From: CABRXV01 sp900754955
GTDB taxonomy: Bacteria; Actinomycetota; Coriobacteriia; Coriobacteriales; Eggerthellaceae
Length of the DNA: 19,347 bases
NCBI GenBank assembly: GCA_902475005.1
Contig: CABRXV010000038.1
Coordinates: 1-19,347, forward strand
Direction: 5' to 3'
The notes beneath the pieces are model-generated. The model had not been told where the DNA came from. It was given only the letters and a program-made list of their open reading frames with translations, and made no database searches. A program made the translations under genes and the position numbers. Shown piece after piece: positions 11,912-19,347 of this stretch; positions within the stretch are counted from its first letter, which is position 1; every line of letters begins with the position of its first letter.

Positions 11912-14014
11912 ATGACCGACAAGCTCAGACGAGCCCGACATACGCGAACCACCCTGGCTCAGTCCGAGCGAGAGGCGCGCTCTCCCCGAACTCCCCAGAT
12001 GCCGCTGCGCACACCCGACATGCCGCGTACTGGCAACAGCACCGCCGCATCGCGCACGTACGCGCCTGGGGAGACGGGAGCCATCCCTGTCATCGGATCG
12101 CACGCCGGCGTCGATCGCACGACAGCAGCGCCCGCAAAGCGCTTCGCGCCGGGGGAAACGGGCGCGATACCCGTCGTGGGGTCGCATGCCGGCATCGACC
12201 GCACGGCTTCCGCGCGCGATGCCGCCCCCGCAAAGGCGGCCGCATCACCGCGCCCTCGCACCCGCGACGGACGCGAGGAGCGCACGGCGCAGCGCGGCAG
12301 ACACGCCGCCCGCCAAACGCGCGACGACCGCATCCGCGCGCAGGAAGCGCTCGAGGCCTTCGACGCCACCTCCCCCGCCGACGCGCAGATCGCCCTCGAC
12401 GACGCGCCGCGCACCGACGCCCAGGTGGGCGCCTCGGCCGCGCTCATCAGCATCTGCACGATCATCTCGCGCATCACGGGCTTCGCCCGCACGTGGGCCA
12501 TGGCATTCGCCCTCGGCGCCACGTTCGTGTCGAGCTCGTACCAGGTGGCGAACAACCTGCCCAACATGCTCTACGAGCTCGTCATGGGCGGCCTTCTGTC
12601 CACCGCCTTCCTGCCCGTTTACGTGTCGATCAAGAAGCAGCAGGGCAAGAAGGTGAGCGAAGAGTACGCCTCCAACCTGCTCACGCTCGTGATCATCGGC
12701 CTCGGCGTCGTCTCTGCGCTCAGCATGATCTTCCCCGCGCAGGTGATCTACACCCAGACGTTCTACTCCAATCAGGAGGAAATGGACCTCTCGGTGTTCT
12801 TCTTCCAGTTCTTCGCGATCCAGATCGTCTTCTACGGCGTGGCGTCCATCGTCTCGGGCCTGCTCAACGCCAACCGCGACTACTTCTGGGGAGCCTTCGC
12901 GCCCGTGCTCAACAACGTGGTGGTCATCGCGACGTTCCTCGCCTACGCGTTCGTCGCCCCGCACAACCAGGCCGCCGCGTTTCTCATCATCGCCATCGGC
13001 AACCCGCTCGGCGTGTTCGTCCAGATGGCCATCCAGATACCCGCGCTCAAGCGCAACGGCATCCGCCTGCGGCCCCGCATCTCGCTGCGCGACCCTGCCA
13101 TCCGCGAGACGATCAGCCTCGGACTGCCCGCCATCCTCGTGACGGTCTGCTCGTTCGTCACCGTGTCGGTGGGCAACGCGGCGTCGTACTGCTTCGCCGA
13201 CAACGGCCCCTCCGTCATCGCGTACTCGCGCCTCTGGTTCACCTTCCCCTATTCGTTCCTCGCCGTCCCCGTGTCGACTGCCATGTTCACCGAGCTGTCG
13301 AGCATGCAGGCTGAAAACAACACGAAGGGCGTCGTGCGCGGCATCATGAACGGATCGACGCAGATCTTCTTCCTCATGATCCCGTTCGCGTTTTACCTCA
13401 TCGCGTACGCCACGCCGCTCGTGACGCTCTATCACATGGGTGCGTTCACCGCCGACAGCATCGCCCAGATCGCGTCGTATCTCTGCGTCATGGCCGTGGC
13501 GCTGCCGTTCTACGGCGTGAACTCGTACCTGCAGATGGCATGCAGCAGCATCCGCCGCATGCGCGCGCTGTCCGTCATCACGCTTGTAGCGTCGGCGGCG
13601 CAGGTCGGCGTCATCGCTGCGGGGGCGTGGGGCGTGCAGAACGGGATGCCCATCCCCATCGAGAGCATCGCCGTGGGCACCATCGTGTCGTACGTGGTGG
13701 CCGACGTGCTTATCTTCGCGTACCTGCGCCATGTTTACGGACGCATGGGCATGGGCGGCCTCATCGTCGGTTGCCTGCGCGCCCTCGGCCTCGGTGCAGC
13801 CGGCGCTGCCGCCGGCGCCGGCGTTCTTATGTTGCTCGAGACGTGTCTCGGGCCGCTCAACGGCTCGATCGCCCAAGCATTCGGCTACGTGGTGGCAAGC
13901 GGCATCGTAAGCCTTCTCGTGACGTTCGGGCCCGCCATCGCGCTCAAGCTTCCTGAGGCGGCGTTCCTCACGGGTATCGTCGCGAAGGTTGCCGGCAAGC
14001 TCAAGCGCTCATAG
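11912..14014 (+). CDS. murJ: Lipid II flippase MurJ (MviN) with long repeat-bearing N-terminal tail
   Basis: This 700-residue protein moves lipid-linked peptidoglycan precursor across the cytoplasmic membrane. The MOP-superfamily core begins at about residue 173: SRITGFARTWAMAFALGA, then VANNLPNMLYELVMGGLLS and TAFLPVYVSI. About 14 hydrophobic helices run to the C-terminus, where the chain ends KVAGKLKRS. Residues 1-172 are a hydrophilic, strongly basic, Arg/Ala/Pro-rich cytoplasmic extension absent from compact MurJ proteins of about 510-550 residues. It contains a 21-residue motif twice (residues 50-70 and 78-98; core APGETGAIPV). Mycobacterial MviN also carries a large cytoplasmic regulatory region, but at the C-terminus. 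The start at 11912 has AAGG nine bases upstream. No pseudokinase domain is visible. Confidence 0.93.
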   Translation: MTDKLRRARHTRTTLAQSEREARSPRTPQMPLRTPDMPRTGNSTAASRTYAPGETGAIPVIGSHAGVDRTTAAPAKRFAPGETGAIPVVGSHAGIDRTASARDAAPAKAAASPRPRTRDGREERTAQRGRHAARQTRDDRIRAQEALEAFDATSPADAQIALDDAPRTDAQVGASAALISICTIISRITGFARTWAMAFALGATFVSSSYQVANNLPNMLYELVMGGLLSTAFLPVYVSIKKQQGKKVSEEYASNLLTLVIIGLGVVSALSMIFPAQVIYTQTFYSNQEEMDLSVFFFQFFAIQIVFYGVASIVSGLLNANRDYFWGAFAPVLNNVVVIATFLAYAFVAPHNQAAAFLIIAIGNPLGVFVQMAIQIPALKRNGIRLRPRISLRDPAIRETISLGLPAILVTVCSFVTVSVGNAASYCFADNGPSVIAYSRLWFTFPYSFLAVPVSTAMFTELSSMQAENNTKGVVRGIMNGSTQIFFLMIPFAFYLIAYATPLVTLYHMGAFTADSIAQIASYLCVMAVALPFYGVNSYLQMACSSIRRMRALSVITLVASAAQVGVIAAGAWGVQNGMPIPIESIAVGTIVSYVVADVLIFAYLRHVYGRMGMGGLIVGCLRALGLGAAGAAAGAGVLMLLETCLGPLNGSIAQAFGYVVASGIVSLLVTFGPAIALKLPEAAFLTGIVAKVAGKLKRS
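12059..12205 (+). repeat. Two copies of a 21-residue motif in the MurJ tail
   Basis: Copies at 12059-12121 and 12143-12205 (period 84 bases, 28 residues) encode (Y/F)APGETGAIPV followed by (I/V)GSHAG(V/I)DRT. Eighteen of 21 residues are identical and the three changes are conservative. By contrast nine codons differ synonymously. The protein motif is therefore conserved although the DNA has diverged. Confidence 0.9.
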
Positions 14015-14021
14015 GGCCACC

Positions 14022-14816
14022 TTACACGGGGCGTCGATGCCCCGGCTCCACCGTCAGAACCACAGGACCTTCCGCCGTGATGGCGACCGTCTTCTCGAAG
14101 TGCGCCGACGGCTTCCCGTCGCGTGTCGTCACGAGCCACCCGTCGCTTCCGAGCCGCGTCTTGCGCGTGCCCATGTTGATCATCGGCTCGATGGCGAGCA
14201 CCATGCCCGGCTCGAGCGGCAGCCCGCTGTGGGGGCGTCCGAAGTTCGGCACGTTGGGCTCTTCGTGCATGTTGCGGCCGATGCCGTGGCCCACGTACTC
14301 GCGCACCACGCCGTAGCCGGCCGCCTCGGCGATCGACTGGACCGCATGTCCGATGTCGCCGAGGAAGTTGCCGGCGCGCGCGGCGCTCACGCCCGCCCAC
14401 ATGCACTTCTCCGTCACCTCGAGCAAGCGCTGCTTCTCGGGCGAGATCGTACCCACGGCGTACGTCCAGGCGTTGTCGCCTACCCAGCCGTCAACGATGG
14501 CACCCGTGTCGATCGAGATGATGTCGCCCGCCTGCAGCACCTTCTTCGCCGAGGGAATGCCGTGCACCACCTGCTCGTTCACCGACGCGCAGATCGAACC
14601 AGGGAAGCCGCCGTAGCCCTTGAATGCGGGGATGCCGCCTCCTTCGCGAATCACCTGCTCGGCAAGTTCGTCGAGCTCGAGCGTCGTCACGCCGGGGCGT
14701 ACCGCCTCGCCTACCTTGCGCAGCACCTCGGCGGAGAGCTGCCCCGCCGCCTTCATCGCATCGATCTCACCGGGCGTCTTGATGACGACGCCCGTGCGCC
14801 TTCTCTTGAGTCCCAT
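14022..14816 (-). CDS. map: Methionine aminopeptidase, type I
   Basis: The 264-residue enzyme removes the initiator methionine from nascent proteins. The metal ligands are all present: D103 (SIDTGA), D114 (VGDNAW), H177 (VGHGIGR), E210 (LAIEPM) and E241 (FEKTVAI), with the substrate-side H85 (VVHGIP). They sit at a constant offset of six from the E. coli residues, confirming a full-length type I enzyme. The N-terminus lacks an SH3-like or zinc-finger extension. The ATG at 14816 is chosen because AAGGGA lies five bases upstream; the frame remains open to 14957 but that part has no family sequence. The gene is separated from rplA by a strong terminator and so needs its own promoter. It converges on murJ with only seven bases between the stop codons. 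Confidence 0.95.
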   Translation of the reverse strand: MGLKRRRTGVVIKTPGEIDAMKAAGQLSAEVLRKVGEAVRPGVTTLELDELAEQVIREGGGIPAFKGYGGFPGSICASVNEQVVHGIPSAKKVLQAGDIISIDTGAIVDGWVGDNAWTYAVGTISPEKQRLLEVTEKCMWAGVSAARAGNFLGDIGHAVQSIAEAAGYGVVREYVGHGIGRNMHEEPNVPNFGRPHSGLPLEPGMVLAIEPMINMGTRKTRLGSDGWLVTTRDGKPSAHFEKTVAITAEGPVVLTVEPGHRRPV

Positions 14817-14956
14817 ACCGTTCCCTTTCCGTTTCTTTACATCAATCTTACCTGAGCGCACGGACGACCCCCTCGGAACGAAGGTCAAATTCCTGTGCGC
14901 ATTTGATGCAGCCGGCAAGGATTGAGACCAGGTAGCACCTAAGCGATGCGCAGGCA

Positions 14957-14992
14957 ATAAAAAAGGGGCTGCGACCTCAGTCGCAGCCCCTT
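14957..14992 (-). terminator. Rho-independent terminator of the rplK-rplA transcript
   Basis: A perfect 13-bp stem (14963-14975 with 14980-14992) closes a four-base loop. On the minus strand it runs into TTTTTTATTG. It lies about 20 bases after the rplA stop codon. Confidence 0.93.
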
Positions 14993-15014
14993 CTCGTGAT
15001 GAGAGAGCTTCGTG

Positions 15015-15725
15015 CTACTCGGCGTCCTCCGTGTAAGCGCGGGTCACCGAGCTGTCAACCGAAACGGCCGGGCTCATCGTGGAAGCCACGTTGATGGACT
15101 TCACGTAGCGGCCCTTAGCAGCAGCCGGCTTCATACGCAGGATCTCGTCGTACACCGCACCGTAGTTCTCGGCGAGCTGCTCCGGGGTGAAGCTGATCTT
15201 GCCGATGATGACGTGAGCGATGCCGTAGCGGTCAGCGCGATACTCGACGCGGCCGCCCTTGAGCTCCTTGATGGCCTTGGCAACGTCGGTGGTCACCGTG
15301 CCGAGCTTCGGGTTCGGCATAAGGCCGCGGGGGCCGAGGATCTTACCGAGACGGCCGACCTTGCCCATCTGATCCGGCGTGGCCACAGCAGCGTCGAAGT
15401 TGAACTCGCCGGCCTGCACCTGAGCGGTGAGCTCCTCGGTGCCGACGATGTCAGCGCCAGCCTCCTTGGCGGCCTCAGCGGCAGCACCCTCGGCGAACAC
15501 GGCGACGCGGACCTGCTTGCCCGAGCCGTTCGGCAGGCTCACGGTACCGCGCAGCTGCTGGTCAGCCTGGCGGGTGTCAATGCCGAGGCGGAAGTGCGCC
15601 TCAACCGTCTCGTCGAACGCAGCGGTGGAGATCTCCTTCAGGAGCTTCATCGCCTTGATCGGAGCGATCGCCTCAGCGGGGATCTGAGCTTCCGCTGCAC
15701 GATACTTCTTGGACTTCTTAGCCAT
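15015..15725 (-). CDS. rplA: 50S ribosomal protein L1
   Basis: The 236-residue protein binds 23S rRNA helices 76-78 and forms the L1 stalk that guides E-site tRNA release. The signature GRLGKILGPRGLMPNPKLGTVT-like block lies at about residues 123-143, and length and ends match the family (234 in E. coli). The ATG at 15725 has AAAGGA seven bases upstream. In E. coli, L1 also represses its own operon by binding the mRNA leader. Here an unusually long structured gap separates it from rplK. A strong terminator follows. Confidence 0.97.
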   Translation of the reverse strand: MAKKSKKYRAAEAQIPAEAIAPIKAMKLLKEISTAAFDETVEAHFRLGIDTRQADQQLRGTVSLPNGSGKQVRVAVFAEGAAAEAAKEAGADIVGTEELTAQVQAGEFNFDAAVATPDQMGKVGRLGKILGPRGLMPNPKLGTVTTDVAKAIKELKGGRVEYRADRYGIAHVIIGKISFTPEQLAENYGAVYDEILRMKPAAAKGRYVKSINVASTMSPAVSVDSSVTRAYTEDAE

Positions 15726-15996
15726 GTTTATTTCCTTTCGTGGTAATGGCGAGTGCTTCTTCACTCTTCCACATGACAACTATCAAACCTGCTAACTCAC
15801 AACCCGAAGAGACTATTCCAAACCTCCCAGGTCGAACAAGGTCAGCGAGGGTGCGCACAGTGTCTGAGATTGCCCCGCCTTGGCATCAAGCGGCCTTTGG
15901 ACCGCGCTGTGCCCCAAACAAGGGGCAAGGCGACATGCTGTGCGTGCCCGCAGCGTCGGGCAGGCGCGAATTTGCGTCAGCAAATTCGCAACCGAG
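15726..15996 (-). promoter_or_regulatory. Structured intercistronic region between rplK and rplA with three hairpins
   Basis: In transcription order three stems occur within 80 bases of the rplK stop. The first is a perfect 10-bp stem with a tetraloop (15989-15980 with 15975-15966), then a 6-bp stem (15962-15957 with 15950-15945), then a 6-bp stem (15927-15922 with 15915-15910). The GGGGCA arm (15922-15927) could instead pair with TGCCCC at 15871-15876, so alternative folds exist. None is followed by a U-tract. Further on, TTGTTC (15834-15839) and AATAGT (15812-15817) with 16-base spacing are a weak promoter candidate for rplA. No open frame here has a convincing start. L1 feedback binding or RNA processing are possible roles, both inferred. 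Confidence 0.45.
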
Positions 15997-16497
15997 TTAC
16001 TCCTCGATCGTCTTGCCCTGGAGCATCGCGGCGACCTTACGAGACGGAACGTACTTCTTCTTCATCTCGCGGCCCTCGATGCGCACGCCCATGGAGCGAG
16101 CGGTGCCGGCGATGATCTCCATCGCAGCCTCGATCGTGTTGGCGTTCAGGTCGGGGAACTTGATCTCGGCGATCTCGCGAAGCTGAGCCTCGGAGAGCGT
16201 GCCGACCGCCTGGATCTGCGGAATGCCGGAGCCGCTCTTGATGCCGAGCTTCTCCTTGATGAGCACAGCCGCCGGCGGGGTCTTGCACACGAACGAGAAC
16301 GTCTTGTCCTCGTAGACGGTGATCTCAACAGGGATGATGGTGCCAGCCTGGTCCTGCGTCTGGGCGTTGAACGCCTGGCAGAACTGCATGATGTTGACAC
16401 CCTGAGCACCCAGAGCCGGGCCAACCGGAGGAGCCGGGTTCGCAGCACCGGCAGGGATCTGCAGCTTAATGAAGCCCGTTGCCTTCTTTTCAGCCAT
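15997..16497 (-). CDS. rplK: 50S ribosomal protein L11 with C-terminal extension
   Basis: The 166-residue protein forms the base of the GTPase-associated centre. Its N-terminal domain (about 1-75) contains the KLQIPAGAANPAPPVGPALG segment with the thiostrepton-side prolines. The C-terminal domain (about 76-142) binds 23S rRNA and ends at GTARSMGVRIEG, where L11 of most bacteria stops (about 141-142 residues). Here 24 more residues follow (REMKKKYVPSRKVAAMLQGKT and three acidic/Ile residues), basic and probably helical. The ATG at 16497 is preceded by GAAAGG nine bases upstream. It is the first gene after the terminator hairpin that follows nusG. Confidence 0.96.
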   Translation of the reverse strand: MAEKKATGFIKLQIPAGAANPAPPVGPALGAQGVNIMQFCQAFNAQTQDQAGTIIPVEITVYEDKTFSFVCKTPPAAVLIKEKLGIKSGSGIPQIQAVGTLSEAQLREIAEIKFPDLNANTIEAAMEIIAGTARSMGVRIEGREMKKKYVPSRKVAAMLQGKTIEE

Positions 16498-16540
16498 CGA
16501 TAGCTACCTTTCAGAAATGAAAACGAATACTCTCTCTATC

Positions 16541-16593
16541 ACAAAAAACACGCGGCGTGAGAAGCCCCGGTCCACGCGGGCACGCTGCGTGTT
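16541..16593 (-). terminator. Terminator or attenuator between nusG and rplK
   Basis: A 13-bp stem with one mismatch (16581-16593 with 16547-16559) and a 21-base loop is followed on the minus strand by TTTTTT. It starts 14 bases after the nusG stop and ends only about 45 bases before the rplK start. That leaves little room for a separate rplK promoter, so partial readthrough (attenuation) is plausible. Confidence 0.7.
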
Positions 16594-16607
16594 CAGTGTG
16601 TTCACAG

Positions 16608-17135
16608 TTACACGCGGGCAACCTGGTCGAACGTCAGCTCAACCGGCGTCTCGCGGCCGAAGATCGAAAGCAGGACCTTAACCTTGCCTGCCTCGGGCGA
16701 AACTTCGGAGATAACGCCCTCAAGATCAGACAGCGGACCGGAGACCACCTTGATGGTCTGACCAACCTCGAGGTTGGTCGACGTCCGCTTCGGAGCCTTG
16801 CGGCTCGTGCGCTTCATGATCTTGTTGTACTCTTCGCGCGTCAGCGGCTCAGGATTGCCCTGGCTGCCGACAAAACCCGTCACGCCCGGAGTGTTGCGCA
16901 CCGCAGCCCAGCTGCGGTTGTCAAGCTCCATGCGAACGAGCACGTAGCCCGGGAACACCTTCTTCTCGGACTCGACGCGACGACCGCCCTCTTTGATCTC
17001 GGTGACGACCTCAGAGGGGATCTGAATGTCGAAGACGTTGTTCTCGAGGCCCATCGTCTCGATGCGGGTCTCGAGGTTAGCCTTCACCTTGTTCTCGTAG
17101 CCGGAATACGTGTGAAGCACATACCACTTTTTCAT
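16608..17135 (-). CDS. nusG: Transcription termination/antitermination factor NusG
   Basis: The 175-residue protein couples RNA polymerase to Rho or to the ribosome. The NGN domain (about 2-105) begins KKWYVLHTYSGYENKVK and contains the FPGYVLVRM strand. The C-terminal KOW domain (about 122-175) has VVSGPLSDLEGVISEV and ends FDQVARV. No insertion domain is present. The start at 17135 has GGGAG eight bases upstream, inside the end of secE, with three bases between the secE stop and this start, so the two are translationally coupled. Confidence 0.97.
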   Translation of the reverse strand: MKKWYVLHTYSGYENKVKANLETRIETMGLENNVFDIQIPSEVVTEIKEGGRRVESEKKVFPGYVLVRMELDNRSWAAVRNTPGVTGFVGSQGNPEPLTREEYNKIMKRTSRKAPKRTSTNLEVGQTIKVVSGPLSDLEGVISEVSPEAGKVKVLLSIFGRETPVELTFDQVARV

Positions 17136-17138
17136 GTC

Positions 17139-17549
17139 TTACGCTCCCAATCCCGAAACGAGAACCAGCAGCGGCGTGATGATCGCGTTGTCAAGCACGG
17201 CGACGAACACGCCGAAAAACAGCAGGGCCACAACAACGACGCCGCTCCAACGCAGCACGTCGGTGCGGGTCGGCCACGTGACGCGCTTCATCTCGGTCTT
17301 CACATCGCGGAAGAACTGGAAGCGCTTCTTCTTCGGCTTGGCCTCTGCCTTCTTGGGGGATTTCTTAGGCTCAGAGCCCTGAGCGGCCTTGTCATCGTCC
17401 GATTTCTTGAAAAGCGTCCTCTTGGGCTTTTCCTCCTCGGCGGGCGCAGCCTCAACCGTCGGGTTGAGCGCCTCCTGCTCGCGCTCGGCCTTGCGGCGCT
17501 GGCGGGCAGCCGATGCTTTGGCACGCTGTGTCTTGGATTTCTTTGCCAT
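17139..17549 (-). CDS. secE: Preprotein translocase subunit SecE with long charged N-terminus
   Basis: SecE clamps SecY in the protein export channel. The conserved core is at the C-terminus: the amphipathic helix FFRDVKTEMKRVTWPTR (79-95) and one membrane helix (about 101-133). The preceding 75 residues are a Lys/Ala/Glu-rich, low-complexity cytoplasmic extension, which makes 136 residues against roughly 60-90 in many single-helix SecE proteins. The ATG at 17549 has GAGGA five bases upstream. It lies between tRNA-Trp and nusG, the usual order in many bacteria. Confidence 0.95.
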   Translation of the reverse strand: MAKKSKTQRAKASAARQRRKAEREQEALNPTVEAAPAEEEKPKRTLFKKSDDDKAAQGSEPKKSPKKAEAKPKKKRFQFFRDVKTEMKRVTWPTRTDVLRWSGVVVVALLFFGVFVAVLDNAIITPLLVLVSGLGA

Positions 17550-17598
17550 GAGATTCCTCAGAACGGACTAAAAAATTAAATCGTCTAAACGCCAAACA

Positions 17599-17616
17599 AG
17601 CAGCCATAGGGCTGCT
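17599..17616 (-). other. Hairpin between tRNA-Trp and secE
   Basis: AGCAGCC and GGCTGCT pair in a 7-bp stem with a four-base loop, 14 bases after the tRNA 3' end. On the minus strand TGTTTGGCGTTT follows, too interrupted for a clear terminator. It may instead protect or mark the processed tRNA end. Confidence 0.4.
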
Positions 17617-17629
17617 CGTACTAACAAGC

Positions 17630-17706
17630 TGGCAGGCCAGGAGGGACTCGAACCCCCAACATGCGGTTTTGGAGACCGCCGCTCTACCAATTGGAGCTAC
17701 TGGCCT
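17630..17706 (-). tRNA. tRNA-Trp (anticodon CCA)
   Basis: The minus strand folds into a full cloverleaf. The acceptor arm AGGCCAG pairs with CTGGCCT, the D arm begins TAGCTC, and the anticodon loop is CTCCAAA with anticodon CCA. The T arm is GGGGG-TTCGAGT-CCCTC, with discriminator G and an encoded CCA end. It lies between rpmG and secE and is probably processed from their common transcript. Confidence 0.97.
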
Positions 17707-17729
17707 ATGCCTGTTTCTTCGCCTGGACT

Positions 17730-17879
17730 CTATCGAGTTTCGCGATGCAGGGTGTGCTTATTGCACCACTTGCAGAATTTCTTGAACTCGATACGGTCAG
17801 GGTTGTTCTGCTTGTTCTTCTTGGTCGTGTAATTGCGGCGCTTGCACTCGGTGCAGGCCAGAGTGACCAGAGTACGCAT
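17730..17879 (-). CDS. rpmG: 50S ribosomal protein L33 (zinc-binding form)
   Basis: The 49-residue protein contains CTEC (C9, C12) and CKWC (C36, C39), the intact cysteine pairs of the zinc-binding C+ form. The remainder is typical L33 (RRNYTTKKNKQNNPDRIEFKKF). The ATG at 17879 is fixed by AAAAGGAG five bases upstream; an in-frame ATG 16 codons earlier has no such signal. It is followed by tRNA-Trp after 23 bases. Confidence 0.96.
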   Translation of the reverse strand: MRTLVTLACTECKRRNYTTKKNKQNNPDRIEFKKFCKWCNKHTLHRETR

Positions 17880-17936
17880 GAATTCTCCTTTTACCAATAT
17901 CTCGAGCAGGCTTTTCGTCATACACATGAACTTTGG

Positions 17937-17973
17937 GAAAAGCGGGGGCTCATGTTAAACCATAAGCCCCCGC
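17937..17973 (-). terminator. Rho-independent terminator of tuf
   Basis: A 13-bp stem with one wobble (17961-17973 with 17942-17954) closes a six-base loop and is followed on the minus strand by TTTTCCC. It begins about 20 bases after the tuf stop codon and separates tuf from rpmG. Confidence 0.85.
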
Positions 17974-17993
17974 AAATCAAGCAGAAAGAAAAG

Positions 17994-19190
<1,197 letters not shown>

Positions 19191-19229
19191 GTTTCATCCT
19201 CCTTAAAAGATGATCGCTTTATGCGAAAT

Positions 19230-19261
19230 TCAAACAAAATAAACGCGCCCTGGAGGCGCGT
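19230..19261 (-). terminator. Hairpin with T-rich tail between tRNA-Met and tuf
   Basis: ACGCGCC and GGCGCGT form a 7-bp stem (19243-19249 with 19255-19261) with a five-base loop. On the minus strand it is followed by TTATTTTGTTTG. It starts 11 bases after the tRNA 3' end. It can act as the tRNA terminator, or as an attenuator if tuf is read from an upstream promoter. Confidence 0.65.
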
Positions 19262-19272
19262 AAGGTTATAAA

Positions 19273-19347
19273 TGGTAGCGGTGACTGGATTTGAACCAGT
19301 GACGCCACGGGTATGAACCGTGTGCTCTAACCAACTGAGCTACACCG
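19273..19347 (-). tRNA. tRNA-Met (anticodon CAT), elongator type, first two bases cut by window edge
   Basis: The minus strand shows a D arm (TAGCTCAGTTGGTTAGAGC), an anticodon stem-loop CACGG-TTCATAC-CCGTG, a T arm ACTGG-TTCAAAT-CCAGT, and an acceptor 3' strand CACCGCT with discriminator A and encoded CCA. The matching 5' strand would be AGCGGTG, so two bases lie beyond the window. The anticodon stem lacks the three G-C pairs of initiator tRNA and resembles elongator Met of Gram-positive bacteria. A tRNA-Ile with a modified CAT anticodon is not fully excluded. Confidence 0.9.

Noticed and set aside
12245..13876. 543-residue minus-strand frame opposite murJ
   Set aside because: Asp/His/Arg-rich shadow sequence of a clear membrane protein gene.

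Overview
The window is bacterial chromosome of high G+C content. Its backbone genes point to an actinobacterium of class Coriobacteriia, probably Eggerthellaceae. That placement is inferred from the look of EF-Tu, the coding G+C bias, the GAAAGGA-type ribosome binding sites and a PAS/winged-helix regulator of a kind common there. It was not tested by any search.

Left part (1-4206): the N-terminus of an exported protein runs off the left edge on the minus strand. Divergent from it is a cytoplasmic PAS-containing regulator with a C-terminal SARP/OmpR-like winged helix. Convergent with that regulator are an alanine/lysine-rich repeat protein with a PGPG hydrophobic hairpin, and mscL with a C-terminal zinc ribbon.

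Middle part (4569-11841): an AT-rich promoter/operator precedes a plus-strand cluster of a CPBP membrane protease, a YtrA-type GntR repressor and a DUF1648/DUF5808 membrane protein. This looks like a self-regulated envelope-stress or peptide-immunity cassette. It is followed by a CmpB-type putative ABC permease (minus), a DUF1846 protein (plus) with a strong terminator, and NAD kinase (minus) with an unusual acidic insert.

Right part (11862-19347): nadK and murJ diverge from overlapping promoters. MurJ has a long basic N-terminal tail carrying two copies of a 21-residue motif. Then comes the minus-strand translation and secretion cluster, in transcription order tRNA-Met, tuf, rpmG, tRNA-Trp, secE, nusG, rplK, rplA, with map after the rplA terminator. 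Hairpins with U-tracts divide this cluster after tRNA-Met, tuf, nusG and rplA. The rplK-rplA gap holds three consecutive hairpins.

I saw no insertion sequences, CRISPR arrays or phage genes. The most unusual signals are the selected tandem motif in the MurJ tail, the CPBP-GntR-DUF1648 cassette with its operator, the 11/15-residue helical repeat protein, and the structured leader between rplK and rplA.
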